Source: Nemophila menziesii (Eukaryota > Streptophyta > Magnoliopsida > Boraginales > Hydrophyllaceae). From it: a DNA stretch of 64,000 bases. Made by a program: the position numbers and the translations under genes. Below, piece by piece: positions 1 through 12,432 of the stretch (position 1 is its first letter; each line of letters begins with the position of its first letter). The notes beneath the pieces are model-generated. The model did not search any database. It was not told where the DNA came from and saw only the letters and a list, made by a program, of their open reading frames with translations. Location: assembly GCA_029959085.1 (NCBI GenBank), contig JARWIR010000002.1:41350233-41414232 (forward strand), read 5' to 3'.

Positions 1-666
1 ACTCAAGATGAAAGCTATGTGCGATGTCTGTTCAGGTGCAAATTTTAAGCGAAAGTCCGTGTTTGATAGACTTGGACTTCAGAAATCAAAGAAAAATCCA
101 GTGAAGTTGCAGTTTGTTGACAACTCAGTTACAAAGACATGGGGAATAGTGGAGGACGTTCATGTCCGATCAGGTAATATCACATCCCTACTGAATTTGT
201 TATACTTGATATCGATGCAGATAAGCAGGTTGTGATCATACTTGGGAGGCCTTTCATGGCCACCAGTCAGAGCATAATCAACTTCCAGGAAGGGACAATT
301 ACCCTTCATTCTGAAAATGTGTCCGAGACATTCTATGTCTGGGGTAAGAAACCAAAGAAGTCAGATCCCACCGTTCCTGTCATCCACAAACTTTCACATC
401 ATCATGTCCCAAAAGAAATCCACGCAAAACATGTGGATACTGAGCCAAAACATGAGTTTGGGGTCGGCCATGAAGTTTTATGAAAAACCAGCAAACCAGA
501 GAATAGGCCACGAAGTTACAAAGACTGGTGGATGGGACCATTCATTATCACTGAGGTTGTTTCACCTATAGTTATATAAATCAGGCACAAGAGGGGCACT
601 AAACGGATATTAGTAGATGATCATAGACTTGCTAGTTGTTGAGGAGGCTATATTCGTAAATCTTGA
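1..666 (+). pseudogene. Athila-like protease / integrase-tail relic (element A)
   Basis: This is the 3' part of a Ty3/gypsy gag-protease polyprotein. It is collinear with the better copy at about 17806-18467 (offset about 17.8 kb). The protease hallmarks are a CDV-type active-site segment followed by SVFDRLGL, and later ILGRPFMATSQSIINF. In this copy the active-site stretch reads CDVCSGAN, so it is altered after the aspartate. A one-base deletion near 187 shifts the frame, and a TGG-to-TGA change at 481-483 stops it. Downstream, the same frame encodes an integrase-C-terminus-like GPF module (WMGPFIITEVV) and ends GGYIRKS at 664-666. The 5' portion lies outside the window. Family assignment is firm; function in this copy is lost. 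Confidence 0.8.
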
Positions 667-1602
667 TAGAGGTAACACGTCTAACTTTAAAAGACGTTAA
701 ATAAAAGTGTTGTACGGGAGAGAACCCTCAATTTTTATGTTTGTAATTCATGTTTAGTTTAGTTTTTTTAGTTGATATTGCATATTTGAGAAAGGTATTA
801 GTGTTTTTCATGTACAGGTATTCAAAAAATCGAGTTAGGGAGGAAAAAGAAATTTTTGGGTAAATTCTGAATTACTCACCAGTAATACCGGTCACATCAC
901 CGGTAAGCCGGCAGGTCAAAAACAGGGCCCATGGTTTTGGAGCCAGGTTTTATGCCGAGTGTAGATTTTTAAAATATATCCGTACCAGTGAGCCGGTCAG
1001 ACCGCCGGTAAGTCAGCAAGCAAAAAACCGTGCCCACGGTTTTACGCTTAGGTTTATTGCCAAGAGCATCACAAGAAAAACCATGGTCACGTTGGTTGAC
1101 ACGGTTTATGACGTCACCCACCGGTAAGCCGCCCAGGGTACCGGTATGCCGGTCCGGCCGCTGGAGAGAGAAAAATTTATGTGATTTTAGGTTATAAAGA
1201 AGAGGAAGGCTAGTTTATTCCGAATTTATTAATCCTTTAAGCCTCCTTTCTTCTCCAAACTTCTCCCAACTCTATTAAAGCTTCATCAAAGCTTTCCCAA
1301 ACATCAAAACACTACCCAGTCACAATAAAAACACATCCAATCCTTTTCTACATCATTACAAAGAAGATTCAACCATCCAAATCAAACCAAAATACATTGA
1401 ATCCAAGAATCAAAAACTTAAATTTCCAAAATTCATCCTACAATTTCTTAGATCCATACCAATTAATCAAGAATCCATCTTAACCATATAGAGAATCATC
1501 CTCAAAACATCTTTTCTAACCCAAATAAAGCTTGTTTAACCTATAATCAAGAGTTTCAAATTTTCAAGAGTTGTTAGAGCTTTGAGTTGGAGGTTAATTG
1601 AG
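667..1602 (+). repeat. Palindrome-rich spacer between polyprotein and ORF2 (element A)
   Basis: Noncoding spacer in the same position as 18468-19453. The part at about 880-1165 is locally GC-rich against an AT-rich background. It is packed with short (near-)palindromic words such as ACCGGTAAGCCGG, CCGGTATGCCGG and CCGTGCCCACGG. The flanks (about 667-860 and 1200-1600) align well with the other copy, but the central words differ. No ORF. Confidence 0.7.
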
Positions 1603-2767
1603 ATGCCTAAAAGAACAGAGACATTATCTACTATAAGGGAGATGAAGAAAAGAAAGCTATTGGGTTCTATTGAGAAATAATCAAGTGAGAAAAGTTCTAG
1701 TTCTAACACAAAGGGTAAAATAGGTCAAGAGAAAAGAGGTCAGCTAGCTGTGTTTAATTCAATGGCAAAAAGGTTCCAACTTTCGTGAAGAAGACAACAC
1801 AACCTCTACAAATCAAAGGTCCTACACCCGAAGAAAAATATAAAGCTTCAAAGGTCTTGATAGCTTCTGCAAAGAAACAGTTATAGGGACTTCCTTTTTC
1901 TTATGAGAAAGTATTTGAAGAAGAAGTTGGTAAAGGAGAGTACAAGAGATTCTTGGAGAACGGGAAAATATTGGGTAGGTCTACATTCATGGTAAGACGT
2001 TTGAATTTATGTCATGAATTAGTTTCCGAATTCTATTTAGGCTTCTTTAGCCGAGATAGTAAAGGTTATGTTCCAGTTAGATGCAAGTTAGTTCCTTTTA
2101 CAGTAGAATTTATTAGAAACCACATCTAGTTTAAGAAATTGGTTGGACCATGCAAGTATAGATAAGAGGTGGATAATAAGAGGACTTTTGATTGGAATTT
2201 ACTTTTTGAGCCTGTATTAGATAAGGAGAAAGTGAAATCACTTAAGGGAGAATTAAAGACACCTTGGCCTTACAAATGTCTGCAACCGGATGCTAGAATT
2301 TGGCACAATTTCCTTTCCTCTAATGTCTTTGGAAACACAAGAAATTCAGAAGTGAGTAAGAAGAATGCTATATTTTTTGATCATATTTTGAGAGGAGAAG
2401 AGGTGGATGTGACACAATTGATCTTTGAGGAGGTGATGCGATTTCCGATCCTCCTATCTCGTTATTTAATGTGAAATATCCTACTATGATCACGATTCTT
2501 GTTCGGAAAGCGAATGTGATTTTGGGTGAAGGAGAGAAACTTAAATTTAAGATGAGTAATATTATTGACAATGCTTGGATTATGAAAATTTTGAGAGGGG
2601 CGGGAATTACGCAAGTCTCAAAGGAAGAAAATGATCTTATTTGGCAAGAGAAAGTAGAGGAGAGATTGAATAAACCCGAAGCAGTTCAAAGTTCCTTAGC
2701 CGAAGATTTGGCACAAATCAAATTCAATCAAGTGCACATCATGACACTGCTTGGTAAATTAAAGTAA
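1603..2767 (+). pseudogene. ORF2 relic of element A (plant transposon-protein domain)
   Basis: Degraded copy of the second ORF of the Athila-like family; the better copy is at 19454-20668. The ATG at 1603 aligns with the ATG at 19454, and the N-terminal context (MPKRTETLSTIREMKKRK) is shared, but a TAA follows at about 1678 and further stops occur. Long readable pieces remain at 2169-2474 (WHNFLSSNVFGNTRNSEV, then FDHILRGEEVDV) and 2471-2767 (KYPTMITILVRK, then QVSKEENDLIWQEKVEERL). This copy keeps the C-terminal third in one frame, whereas the other copy has frameshifts there. The sequence resembles the 'putative plant transposon protein' domain (Pfam PF20167 by recollection) found in Athila-type elements. 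Molecular function is unknown. Confidence 0.65.
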
Positions 2768-4350
2768 GGTCCATCAAATACTATCTTGGATGTCGATAAT
2801 GCGAGGTAATAGCCTCGAGAGTATGTTTCCTTTCTTCCTTAACATTTCTGTAAATGCTTTATTTGCAAATTTCAATTTCTATTTCGCCTCATTTTTGGGT
2901 TGGGGTGTGGGGATTCGTTGTCTCTTATCTCCATTTTTCTCTGATTTTTTGTTTTTAGGTAGAAATTAAATTTTTTGATACATGGGAATTAGATGTAGCG
3001 TGTGTTTAATAGCTTGAAAGCATAAGCATAGTAATTTGATGATAGAATGTGGTACGTTTATGAGCTACTTTATTTTGTATGCTTTGAGTATTTGCAGGAA
3101 AACAAAAATTGATAGTAAAGAAGAGATCAGTTAGCAATGTGATAGAAAGTAGGTTCAATCTTAGGGAGCCATGAGTGGTGTGTAGGCAGTGAGATCCAAG
3201 CTAGTTGACATCCCATTTGATGAAAGTGCTAAAGGTAAGAGAATGACGAAATAGCATAGTTTAGAAAGTGATTAAAGCGGTTCATCCATAAACCCCTTGT
3301 TGCCTTTTAGCTTGCTTTCCATTTATTATATTTATATCCTTCTCAGCCCCTTCGAGCCTTTCTAAAGCCTTTTTATTAGCCACATTATAAGCCATATCCC
3401 TTTAGATTTTAGGACTTTTCCATATGACCCACACTCGAATCGCGATGCATAGACAATTGTTTTAGAGCTTGAGTTTGGGGTGGTGGGTCCACCATTATGG
3501 GAATTGTTATTGGGTTGGGATTTTTGAGCTTATTAATTGTGCGTTGTCCTATATATTGATGATGATTCACATGTATATTATTGTAACCCTTTGCCGGGGT
3601 AATAGTGAATGAAAAAAGCTATGAAAGCATGAAAAGAAAATAAAAAATTATGAAAAAATAGCATGATATATCAAACATCAAAAAGTGAGTCATAACTATA
3701 CAACAGAAAAAAAATTATATGAAAAAGATTATATATTCGGACCGGCAAAGAGGAATTTTTATGTGAACATCATAATGCTTTAATTGGGTTAATTGGGATG
3801 CTACTTTGTGCATCAAGAAATCATTGGGTTGAGTGATAACGTTTTATGAGAGTAACTCAAACTCTAGGGAGATTCGTTGATGGCTAGTGAGGAGAGAGTC
3901 AAAAGCTCACTATAAATTATCCAAATATACTTATCATACCGTCCATAAGCCAACATTACAACCTTAAAGACCTTATGATTCTTTGCTATGTAATCTAGAA
4001 GTGATTGAGCCGTTATAGAGTAGTTAAGTAGATCCCTGGATACTAGTGATGTTCGATGAACAATCCATAGCCTCCTTGGTGAACTGAGTAAAGTTCCTCT
4101 CCTTCTTTCTTTTCAAAGCTAATCTGATCTTGAATTCTAACTATGTTGATTGTGGATATGAAAAGTGTGCAGGTATGTTGTTTGTAAATATTATTACATG
4201 AAATTTTCTGAGTAGCTGTTTTGAGACTATTCTATATATTCTGCTATCTTCTTTCCCATTGTGCTTAATTGAATTAGGTGTGTATATAGAGACTTCCCTT
4301 TGTTTTTATCTTTATTGTATCGGTACGATACAACTTTGAATTGGGGGTCT
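2768..4350 (+). other. 3' noncoding region of element A, ending in a G-rich tract
   Basis: No credible ORF. The whole stretch aligns with 20669-22213 and in part with 12540-13981, so it is internal 3' untranslated sequence of the Athila-like family. It ends in a short polypurine-type tract (TTGGGGGTCT, 4341-4350) directly before the LTR, where plus-strand priming would be expected. Confidence 0.7.
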
Positions 4351-5857
4351 TGATGTCTCCCCATTTGTGATGATTTAATATGTGTTGGAGACATCATTTT
4401 TAGTGTTTTAGAAGTCTAAATACTCAATTTTCCCATGATATAGTGCATTTTCCTATTTCTTATCTTGATTTAATGATTTATTATTTTTAGAGCATATTGG
4501 GTTTGATTGTTTATTAATTGTGAAGCTTTAATGATATATATGGATATTAATTATATGTCAAGTCAAGAATATGAGATATGGTAAATAAGATATGCATGAA
4601 AATTGGAGATAAAGGAAAGAAATATTAAAAAGGAAAAGATAAAGCTGCCAAGTATATCTAAAATTCACCAGCGACGTTCAAAAACGTGACCATAACTCAA
4701 GATTGGCTCGGAATTTGGATGCATGGTCTGAAGCAAAAGTGTAGAGCTTTCCGAGATGATTGATTTCGACATAAAGAAACCGTCAAACTGATATATATTG
4801 AAGGAGTTACGACCAAAACAAAACAACACCAGAATCATACCTTTTCTATATTTTAGGGCTACGAATTTGAGATGGGCTTGGAGTCCATTACTTGTCTTCC
4901 ACTCCAATAAAACAAGTTATGGCTTCTCCACACCTATAAATACACCCTTATAAATCTTGTAAATCATCCTTTCCATTAATCCTTAAGGTTTATATCATTA
5001 GAGTTATTGTAGAGAGCATGATAAAATCTTTTATTCATTCTTTTAGTTTATTTACTGCAGGTTTGAACTAATTTTCCCATAGCTTGGGTTTTTTATTATG
5101 TATAATCTATGAATTCTATTTTCTTTGAAAATTATATGTTTTAATCTGATATTAGTTGTTTAATCATATATTTATTTTATGTGCTTTGATTTATTGTCTA
5201 TCCTAAACCTGATCACTTTAGGCTTTCTTAATAGCAGTTAGATGTTCACCCGAAACATGTGTCTAATTATTGAAACGCCACATAAACTTCTAGAATAAGG
5301 AATTAGTCCTGACAACACCAGCCTAACTAGATAGTCATTAGGGTTTGTTTTAATCACCATATCACCAATTGAAGGAAAGACTTTCTAAGGAACCTAGTGG
5401 CGTAGGATAACCCTATTTAAGGTCACCTCGTGGTTATGTCGTAGCCTACCTATTCGCTCTCCGGGTGTAGGTAGGAATTGAGAATCCTGACTACATATCT
5501 ATGAGTTATTATCTCCCTTATAAACTGAAATTGATAGAAAGAATTAGAAATATTAGTGCATACTAGCAAATAACTAAGCTATATTCTCTCATCTCGTATT
5601 TCTCATATTTAATTACTTGTCTTTACTTTTAGTTAGTTTAATCATTAATCCCTCAATTATCTTATTTAGTTTTTGTCTTTTAATTATTAATTGCTACTCT
5701 GATTTATCTACCCATTCATCTAACACTTAAGTCCCTGAGGAACAAATAAACTTGCATACGTCCTGTAATACGTGTTGTACTGTACTTGTCTAGGGTGATT
5801 AGTGCATTGTTTCCAATCTTTATTTATAGTATTTTTATCACACCCTAGGCAACACCA
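4351..5857 (+). mobile_element. LTR A (Athila-like family, 3' LTR)
   Basis: About 1.5 kb, beginning TGATGTCTCCCC and ending CCA. It aligns along its length with LTR B (13982-15492) and LTR C (22214-23745). Its last bases CACACCCTAGG...ACCA match the end of LTR B just before the primer binding site, which fixes the 3' boundary. Immediately downstream the sequence changes to the R2 repeat, so this is the right end of an insertion whose left end is outside the window. Confidence 0.8.
4934..4942 (+). promoter_or_regulatory. TATA box of LTR A
   Basis: CTATAAATA in the context CACCTATAAATACA. The same word occurs at the equivalent place in LTR B (14567-14575) and LTR C (22798-22806), about 580-590 bp into each LTR. 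It is the likely core promoter. Confidence 0.55.
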
Positions 5858-6285
5858 TCGCCACACTGCTTCTCCCTCCCTCCTTATAGGTAATTCTAAT
5901 TAATAAATCAAATCTCTTTGCAAAATATGGATTATTTTGCATAATATATAATATAGGGACCTATATTGTAATTATTTCAAGAGAATTATGTTATTTTGCA
6001 TAATAGAGGGACTTATAATTTAATTAGTTCAAATATAGGTTATTTTGCATTTACAGAACCTATAATACAGTTATTGAAAAGTATATGTACCTATACTGAA
6101 TTTTTTTTAAAATATAGGGATTTGTATGGTAATAAACTCACACTGCAAGTCTCTCAACAAAGATTCTTTACTCAATCCATGTAAGTGACTAATAGCCCCA
6201 ATTCAGTATCATCTTCCACTATCCGTCACCAATTCACTAAAGAAGGTGAGCATTCTCAGCACACTAAGCGCATTTTTGTGTTACA
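5858..6285 (+). repeat. R2 repeat fragment with GGGACCTATATT-type array
   Basis: It aligns with 10240-10600, 33990-34440 and 42790-43240. The opening CTTCTCC...CTCCTTATAGGTAATTC is followed by about 250 bp of imperfect 30-45 bp units built from TTTTGCATAATATAGGGACCTATATTGTAATTA-type sequence, then splice-like CCATGTAAGT and CTCAGCACACTAAGCGCATTTT. The 62-codon ORF at 5996-6184 lies inside the array and is not a credible gene. Confidence 0.65.
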
Positions 6286-6615
6286 AAACTTTGACTTTGG
6301 GGTATTGGTGTCTCTTTTTTTGTGATAGGATAATCGTATCACGAGATATAATTTTAGGGGATTTAGGACTTATTAAAGAGATCTCTCCATAATATTTGAC
6401 GATTTATTATTTCTTATCTCGTTTTGGCTTTACATTCTTTTAGAGCTTTTGTGCGTTAATTGTGTGTTAACGTGCATATATTAGGTACTTGTATAATACA
6501 ATACTATGATACGTGATAAGAATTCAAGAAAACAAGATTCACCCCAAAAGTCACAACATTAGAGTACACGTTAACCACTTTTGGACAGGACACGCAATCG
6601 GATAATATTATCGAC

Positions 6616-6627
6616 AAGACCTTTGGT
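6616..6627 (+). repeat. Left target-site duplication of the LINE
   Basis: AAGACCTTTGGT, repeated exactly at 7847-7858 after the A-rich tail. Confidence 0.85.
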
Positions 6628-7846
6628 ATATGCTCCAGTAAAGTGTATGGAGGACTTGGTATTCCAAACATTGAAGATATCAATATAGTATGTCTTCTAG
6701 CAACTTTTTGGAGAATGTACTCACAAAAGCAAAATCTGTGGAGTTTATGGGTTCATCAGAACATCATTAAAGGCAGGTGTATTTGGAGTTTGGATGTAAA
6801 ACAAGCTCATACTTGGATTTGGAAGAAAATTTTAAAAATCAGGTACCTTGCTTACAACTTTATTACTCATGATGTTAAGAATGGCAAGAATACATATCTG
6901 ATTTGGGATAAATGGTTGAGTGAAAATAGCCCTCAAGAATCATAGGTATTGATATTCTGAGAGAGGATATTAATAGCAATAAGACTGTATTTTTATTATA
7001 TGGAGGTAATAGATGGAGATTACCTCCTGTAGTGGGTAAACTTCTTCCTCACATCAATAATATCAAGCTTACTAATGGAGAAGACATAATTGTGTGGAAA
7101 GAAATCTCTAAAAAAGGCTTCTCTTTCAAAAAAACTCTTACGCAAATTGAAGATGTTAAGAGTGAAGTTGAATGGTGGAAAATAGTGTGGACTAAGACTT
7201 GTATACCAAGATGTGCTTTTATAGCTTGGTTGTGCTTTCAGGATAGATTAGCAACCAAAGCCAGATTGATTAGTTGGGGCTTACAGGTCAATTCACTATG
7301 TTGTTTTTGTAATGCAACTTTGGAGGATGTTAATAACTTATTTATTAGCTGCTCCTTTCCAAAAAGAATCTTGGTAAAACTGCTTGTGTTGTGCAATATA
7401 AATGTTACACCTACAGATTTAGAAGAGATGGTCAAATTGTTAAATCTATACCGAGTGCAGAAGTTATTGATATGGTGGGGAATTTTATTACTACCTATAT
7501 TTACTGTGTTTGGTGGGAAAGAAATGAAAGGGAGCATGGAGCTATTTGTCTAAGTGAAGATCACATTTGGAAAAAAATCTTTAGCTTTGTCCATGTGAAA
7601 GTAGGAAGAAGGAATTACAAGACTAAAGAAGATATTCATCTCGCAAAGAAAATAGAGTCCAACTAGTTATTGGGCCTTATTATTTATAGAATAGATTTGT
7701 ATTTAGTTCGAGTTAAATTTAATGGGCTCTCTTTGTAATAGTAACGTAGGTTGAGTATGTAGTCTTGGTCTTTTGTAGAGTTAAAGTTGTAATGTTACTT
7801 GATATTTGGGCTTATATTAATAAAAAGTTTGATTTATTGATAAAAA
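6628..7846 (+). mobile_element. 5'-truncated L1-type LINE
   Basis: A 3' fragment about 1.2 kb long of a plant L1-type non-LTR retrotransposon, inserted into the LTR-like remnant. It keeps only the region after the reverse transcriptase core: the GGLGIPNIEDIN / FWRMY segment and the zinc-binding region of the RT (zf-RVT; WWKIVWTKTCIPRCAFIAW, then CCFCNATLEDVNNLFISC). The tail AATAAAAAGTTTGATTTATTGATAAAAAAA is followed by the repeated target site. Truncation at the 5' end and a 12-bp target duplication are what target-primed reverse transcription produces. Confidence 0.9.
6643..7666 (+). pseudogene. LINE ORF2 C-terminal fragment
   Basis: Broken reading frames at 6643-6945, 7032-7553 and 7391-7666 belong to one ancestral coding sequence. 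The first covers the segment upstream of the zinc-binding domain. The second covers zf-RVT with its Cys residues (CCFC ... C). The third carries the C-terminal tail (WWERNEREHGAICLSEDHIWKK). The frame changes between 7391 and 7553. A close relative is encoded on the minus strand at 61796-62881. With no RT catalytic core it is non-functional. Confidence 0.8.
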
Positions 7847-7858
7847 AAGACCTTTGGT
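7847..7858 (+). repeat. Right target-site duplication of the LINE
   Basis: AAGACCTTTGGT, identical to 6616-6627. Confidence 0.85.
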
Positions 7859-8998
7859 TTTATGGAAGTATTTTAAGTTAGGAGCGTGTGATAGGTGACA
7901 ACTTGTGATTTGGAGTTACAATGAAATATTTATTCCATTTTCAATTGTCGTGGTTATAACCAGTTCGCAAACCCTTGGAATCACTTTTGGATTGATTTTT
8001 GCCACCTTATAGGGCCCACAACTAAAAAAATATTTTAGGAAACCCTATGTATCACCATTTGAAGATCAAAATAGCGTTCTACAACTTTTTATACACATGT
8101 GAGCAACCATTAACGCTTGGAGAAGAAAGAACGGAGGATTCATGCCATTCCACCTCTTTCCATAATCATTCGACAACTATCGATAGTGTAATTATATTTT
8201 TTTATCTTTTGAACATGAATATAATAATTTTAATTTCTGATTTTTATTACTTATTTTTTGACTAAATACTACATTGTTTGATAATCATTTACGTACGAAT
8301 CCTAGTATTGGTTGTATGCTTTTATTGAATTAGGATTACATAGTTAACTTGAGTTGTTAAATTTTATGCTTTGAGTATGTAGTTGACTATCAATTTCATC
8401 CCTTACTCTGGACAATTATAGAACTGCCCTTAGTAATTAGCATTTCACTGACGGGGGGTTTGGGTTACAGAATATGATACATAAGCGTCATGTGTGTGTT
8501 AGTGATCCTGACGGGCATGACTAGCCTAATAGCTAATAGGGTAAGAGACTTTAGCGCTGATCATTCATGTATATTTCAATCATAAGAGAACTCTAGGGGT
8601 GTTATGTAGCTTCCTAAGCTACCTGGAAGGGAGTTAAGAAGAATTTAGAATCCCGACTATTGCATATTTATCAATTCACCCTTAAACAATAACATAAAGT
8701 CAATATTATCGGGGATTACTTGACATTTCTCGACCTATACCTTTCTCACCACACTCTTAGCTATTTACATTTAATATTTTAATTTAACTATAATTTAGTT
8801 TAATTTCCTTTTTAATTGCATCTTTAGTCTTTTAATATAAAATCCCAATACATATTTACTATTTTTTTTAGTTTCACAACACACTCTAAAACACTTTTGA
8901 GAACACATCAACAATTAAAAATCATTGTCCATGTGTAGACGATAAATATTTTTACTTATTATTAATTACTTGTCAACGATCCGTACACTTCCAGGTAG

Positions 8999-9479
8999 TA
9001 GCTCTCTTGAGGTGTCGATTATTTTATAACACCTTGGAGGACTACATATGTCCTCCAGAATTGGTAAAACTCGCTATTCAATTTTCGTGGTGGATGACGT
9101 AATAACTCAAATCACACATAAAGCATCACTCTCGATGGTGATGCGATCATAACTCAACTAGCTCGCAAACAAAACTGCACTCCTAGTGGCAAGACACTCG
9201 GCTAAAAAAACAAAATAAATAGGAACTTGTATGCCCGCAGATTACAACGCCTCAGGGTTTCTCCCAATAAAACCCGTTGCTACTCTATGAGGGCCTATAA
9301 TCAAATCCGCATTTATTTTTATAGTATACTGCAAAGGGGGAAACAAAATAGACACAACAGTATTATTAGTGTTCATACATAAAGTGTCTTGCGGCTGCCC
9401 TGTATACGGGATTTCGACCATCACCCAAGATATGCTCAACAAAATCAAATAAAACGCAACTAAGAGAAAGAATGATAAT
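8999..9479. other. Unassigned intergenic stretch
   Basis: No recognised gene or repeat. A small hairpin GGAGGAC-(7 nt)-GTCCTCC lies near 9041-9061. A 68-codon minus-strand ORF at 9242-9448 is not supported by anything else. Confidence 0.3.
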
Positions 9480-11100
9480 TTTCTAAATTACTTTATATGT
9501 TTGTTCAGTATTACCATTGAATGATTATTATATACTAATGAAGTTGTAATTAATATTTTTCTTGGACATTGATAACTTATTTATAACGAAATTTTATATA
9601 CTTAAAATCTATGATGTTTAATTAGTTTCAGTGACTACAAATCAAACGTGTATATGTATTGCTTATGGATATCTTTATTATTTACATAAAAATATAAAGG
9701 ATAAGGGGAGGAGTTATGTGTATATTGGAGAGTCCATGGTCCCCCAAAATTTAGAAAAATCATAATTTCACCCATATAAGTATATTTTATTATAAAATGA
9801 GGCACATGAGTTAAAAAACGATATATTAGTTGATCGGGTCCAAACCATGATTTAAAGTACTAAAAAAAGGCCAGGTAATTATAGTCGGTTTTAAAACTTA
9901 CGAGGGAGGCCTAAATTCTTCTTGGGCCTAAGGAATTTATACCTAAATTATCCAATTTTCTTTATAAGGGCTAGCCCTGTTTTAGTAATATAAAAAGTAG
10001 CACTAATATTTATAAGTAAACTAAGTTATTTTCTATCCCCAATTCAAATCTAATGCTTAATTCCCTCACTCAATATCTCATGTTCCTCAGATACAAAATC
10101 ATCGAGCAGCTCATCCGCCTTTGTCAGCTACTTTCACGACTCACATATCAGCTTAGCTCGGTCGTCTCTCAATTCTCAAAGAATCAACCAACTAGTTAAT
10201 ATTCAATTCTCCGCCAGGCTCATGACTCATGGCCCACACTCGCCGGCACACAGCTTCTCCGTCGCTTCTTATAGGTAATTCCGTTGATAACTCAAATCTT
10301 ATTACAAGATATGGGTTATTTTGAGGGACCTTTATTGTAATTATTTTAAAAGAATTATGTTATTTTGCATATGATAGTACTTATAATGTAAACATTATTT
10401 ATAGGTTATTTTTCATTTATAGGTACCTAAAATACATTTATTGCAAAATATAGTGACCTATAATAAATTTTGTAAAATACAGAGACTTTTATGGTAACAA
10501 ACTCACACTGCCCTGAACTCCTACACAATAATCTTCCACTATCTTTCACCAATTCACAAACGAAGGTGAGCTTGAGCTTTCTCAGCACATTTTCTGTGTT
10601 ATAATATTGTGCACATGCGCATGTATAAACATGCATAATTGCATTTTGGTGATAAGCCTATTGAATAGAAACATAAGCGTATTTGAGTATAGAATCTAGA
10701 TTTGAATTAATTGGTCATTAATATTAAATAGTTTACTCTTCGATAGAAATTTCATAATCAATTATATTTTTATTTTCCACATTAAATTGACTTAAAGATG
10801 GTCAATGATAAGAATTTCCGAGCATTATACTCTCTTTTGAAAAAACCAAAGCTGATGTCATAGTAACCATAACTGAAAATATGGGATTAGATGCTTGTTC
10901 ATTCGTTTGAAATATATATTTGCATAGCCTTTTAACGTAGTATTGGCTTTCATATCTCAAATTTTCAGCTTGCATGACAACAAAATAAGTAACCGCCTCA
11001 TCCACTTCTTTCGATTTCTTCATAGTCATGTGAAGAAGATTTTTTACCATTTCGTAGCTTTATTTACGAACGTAACTTCATGCCATTATCAAGCATCAAA
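9480..11100 (+). repeat. R2 repeat, rearranged copy
   Basis: A mosaic of sub-blocks that recur elsewhere. 9480-9700 matches 28760-28990, 37090-37380 and 50090-50260. 9710-9960 (GTATGTGTATATTGGAGAG...) matches 29010-29240, 37410-37640 and 49610-49800. 10080-10600 matches 33860-34440 and 42650-43240, including the GGGACCTATATT-type array at 10300-10490. 10736-10925 matches 45737-45925. Confidence 0.6.
10802..11050 (-). other. Unrecognised ORF with a homologue at 45662-45925
   Basis: 82 codons. The segment VMVTMTSALV..(K/R)ESIMLGNSYH is shared with the minus-strand ORF at 45662-45892. In that copy the frame also runs upstream through QTNE(Q/G)A, giving about 45 alignable residues. I do not recognise the protein. 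It may be a captured host exon, or chance conservation of a repeat. No start or splice evidence. Confidence 0.25.
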
Positions 11101-11739
11101 TGTATCTTTAGCTCACTAAATCATAACTTCCATCACATTCATGTAAAAATATATTTTTAAACACAAAATTCTAAATAAATTTTTGGAAAATACTGTGCAT
11201 TCTCATTCTCAGGATACAATGTTGGCGAGGTTGAACAACGCACATGGAGAATGGAGAGTTGTTGACTGTGGCTGACATGGAGATCAAAGCTCCTGGTTTC
11301 TAGTTAATGTTTGATCATGTTGTTGTTGTTCATGGTGATATTGAAATTAAAAAAAATCTATTAGTCATGCATCCAGAAATTAAGACTCACTAATAATAAT
11401 CGATGTACTAAATCTTTTTGAATGTCCATAACATAAAATTTTGAAAAATGGTTGATTTTTCCACATAGCTAAAAATAACATAATTATATTATTTATATTA
11501 ATTTATTTTGTCCTTTCTATTAAACCTATTACTTTAGTATCATGAATATCTTACAGGTGGGGTGGGAGTTTGGGCTATACCATGAAAATATTTCGTAAGG
11601 AAGTTTGGTTTGTTGTAATTCGTTATTCTTTTACCTATTAGACTTGTAGTAAGTTTCACTTATTTTTTTTTCTAATTTTGTGATTTTAATTTTCATTATT
11701 AGTTCATTTTTACATAAAATTAAGAAAACAATTTAGAAT

Positions 11740-12220
11740 ATCACTAATTAATACAGATCTTTCCATCCTTTTGTTGTCGATGATCTAAATGAAAATCTAT
11801 TTTCCAACATGTGTAAGTTGGAATCCTTGGATAGATCCAACTACAAATTTAGGGTAAATAATCTTCTAGTATTTCTAAATAACTAGACGTTGATTATATT
11901 TTATTTACTAGTATTCCCACTGTACTTGCCAACCACTAATGAGGAACATGCTAGTTACCACGATCTTGAGGCCATGTTTTTAAAAAATAATTCAGTGGCT
12001 AAGGGATGATTGTTCAACCACATGACCAATTCAATGTACGACTTCTTCTTCGAATAATAATAAGGTAAAACAATTTGGAAGACTCCATAGTACATGTTTG
12101 AAGCAAACGATTTAGGAAGAACAACGATGTGGCCAACTCCCGAATCAGCGACATGAGATTTGAAGAGAAAAACTATCTCGAGAAATTCGGCCGACCAAAA
12201 GGAGAAAGAACCAATAGTCA
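11740..12220 (+). pseudogene. Copia-type gag remnant
   Basis: Read across stops, the plus strand gives KLESLDRSNYKFRVNNLLVFL at about 11817-11880 and, from about 11970, NNSVAKG-LFNHMTNSMYDFFF-GKTIWKT. This order is the N-terminal gag pattern of Ty1/copia elements (KL-GSNY-W...L, then A...IL..M...L...F....TAKE.W). There are many stops and no protease, integrase or RT nearby, so it is a short degraded fragment. Confidence 0.45.
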
Positions 12221-12432
12221 CTGATCATGGTTCATCCTCAACTCCGCAAGACGGTACATATAATTTTGAATTCGAACTTCCAAAGTGGGGATTGATGTTG
12301 ATGAATATAAATACCAAATTAGAAAATAAGAACAACTACGACATCTTGCACCAAGTGAAGCTAGCTAGAAAAAACAAAAGAAGCATGGCTATACGGAGAG
12401 AAAACGTATGTGTTCAGGTAGCTTCAGTTTAA
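12160..12432 (+). other. Unrecognised 90-codon ORF beside the copia relic
   Basis: It starts MKRKTISRNSADQKEKEPIV and is Lys/Asn-rich. It might be the downstream continuation of the copia gag remnant or junction sequence. Its end overlaps a 109-bp spaced direct repeat. No domain recognised. Confidence 0.2.

Larger units (their letters stand above)
6306..8998 (+). mobile_element. LTR-like remnant of another gypsy element, split by a LINE
   Basis: It starts TGGTGTCTC after a G-rich tract (TTTGGGG), much as the Athila-like LTRs do. It ends in a sequence typical of plant gypsy LTR 3' ends (TTACTTGTCAACGATCCGTACACTTCC). The interior shows LTR-like features, including a block similar in style to LTR A (GACTAGCCTAATAGCTAATAGGG, AATCCCGACTA). 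It is interrupted by the LINE at 6628-7846. No matching partner LTR is in the window, so both ends are approximate. Confidence 0.4.

Noticed and set aside
9242..9448. Minus-strand 68-codon ORF with YTGQPQDTLCMNT, loosely like a laccase segment
   Set aside because: Only a few positions agree, the adjacent conserved laccase sequence is absent, and no exon borders fit.
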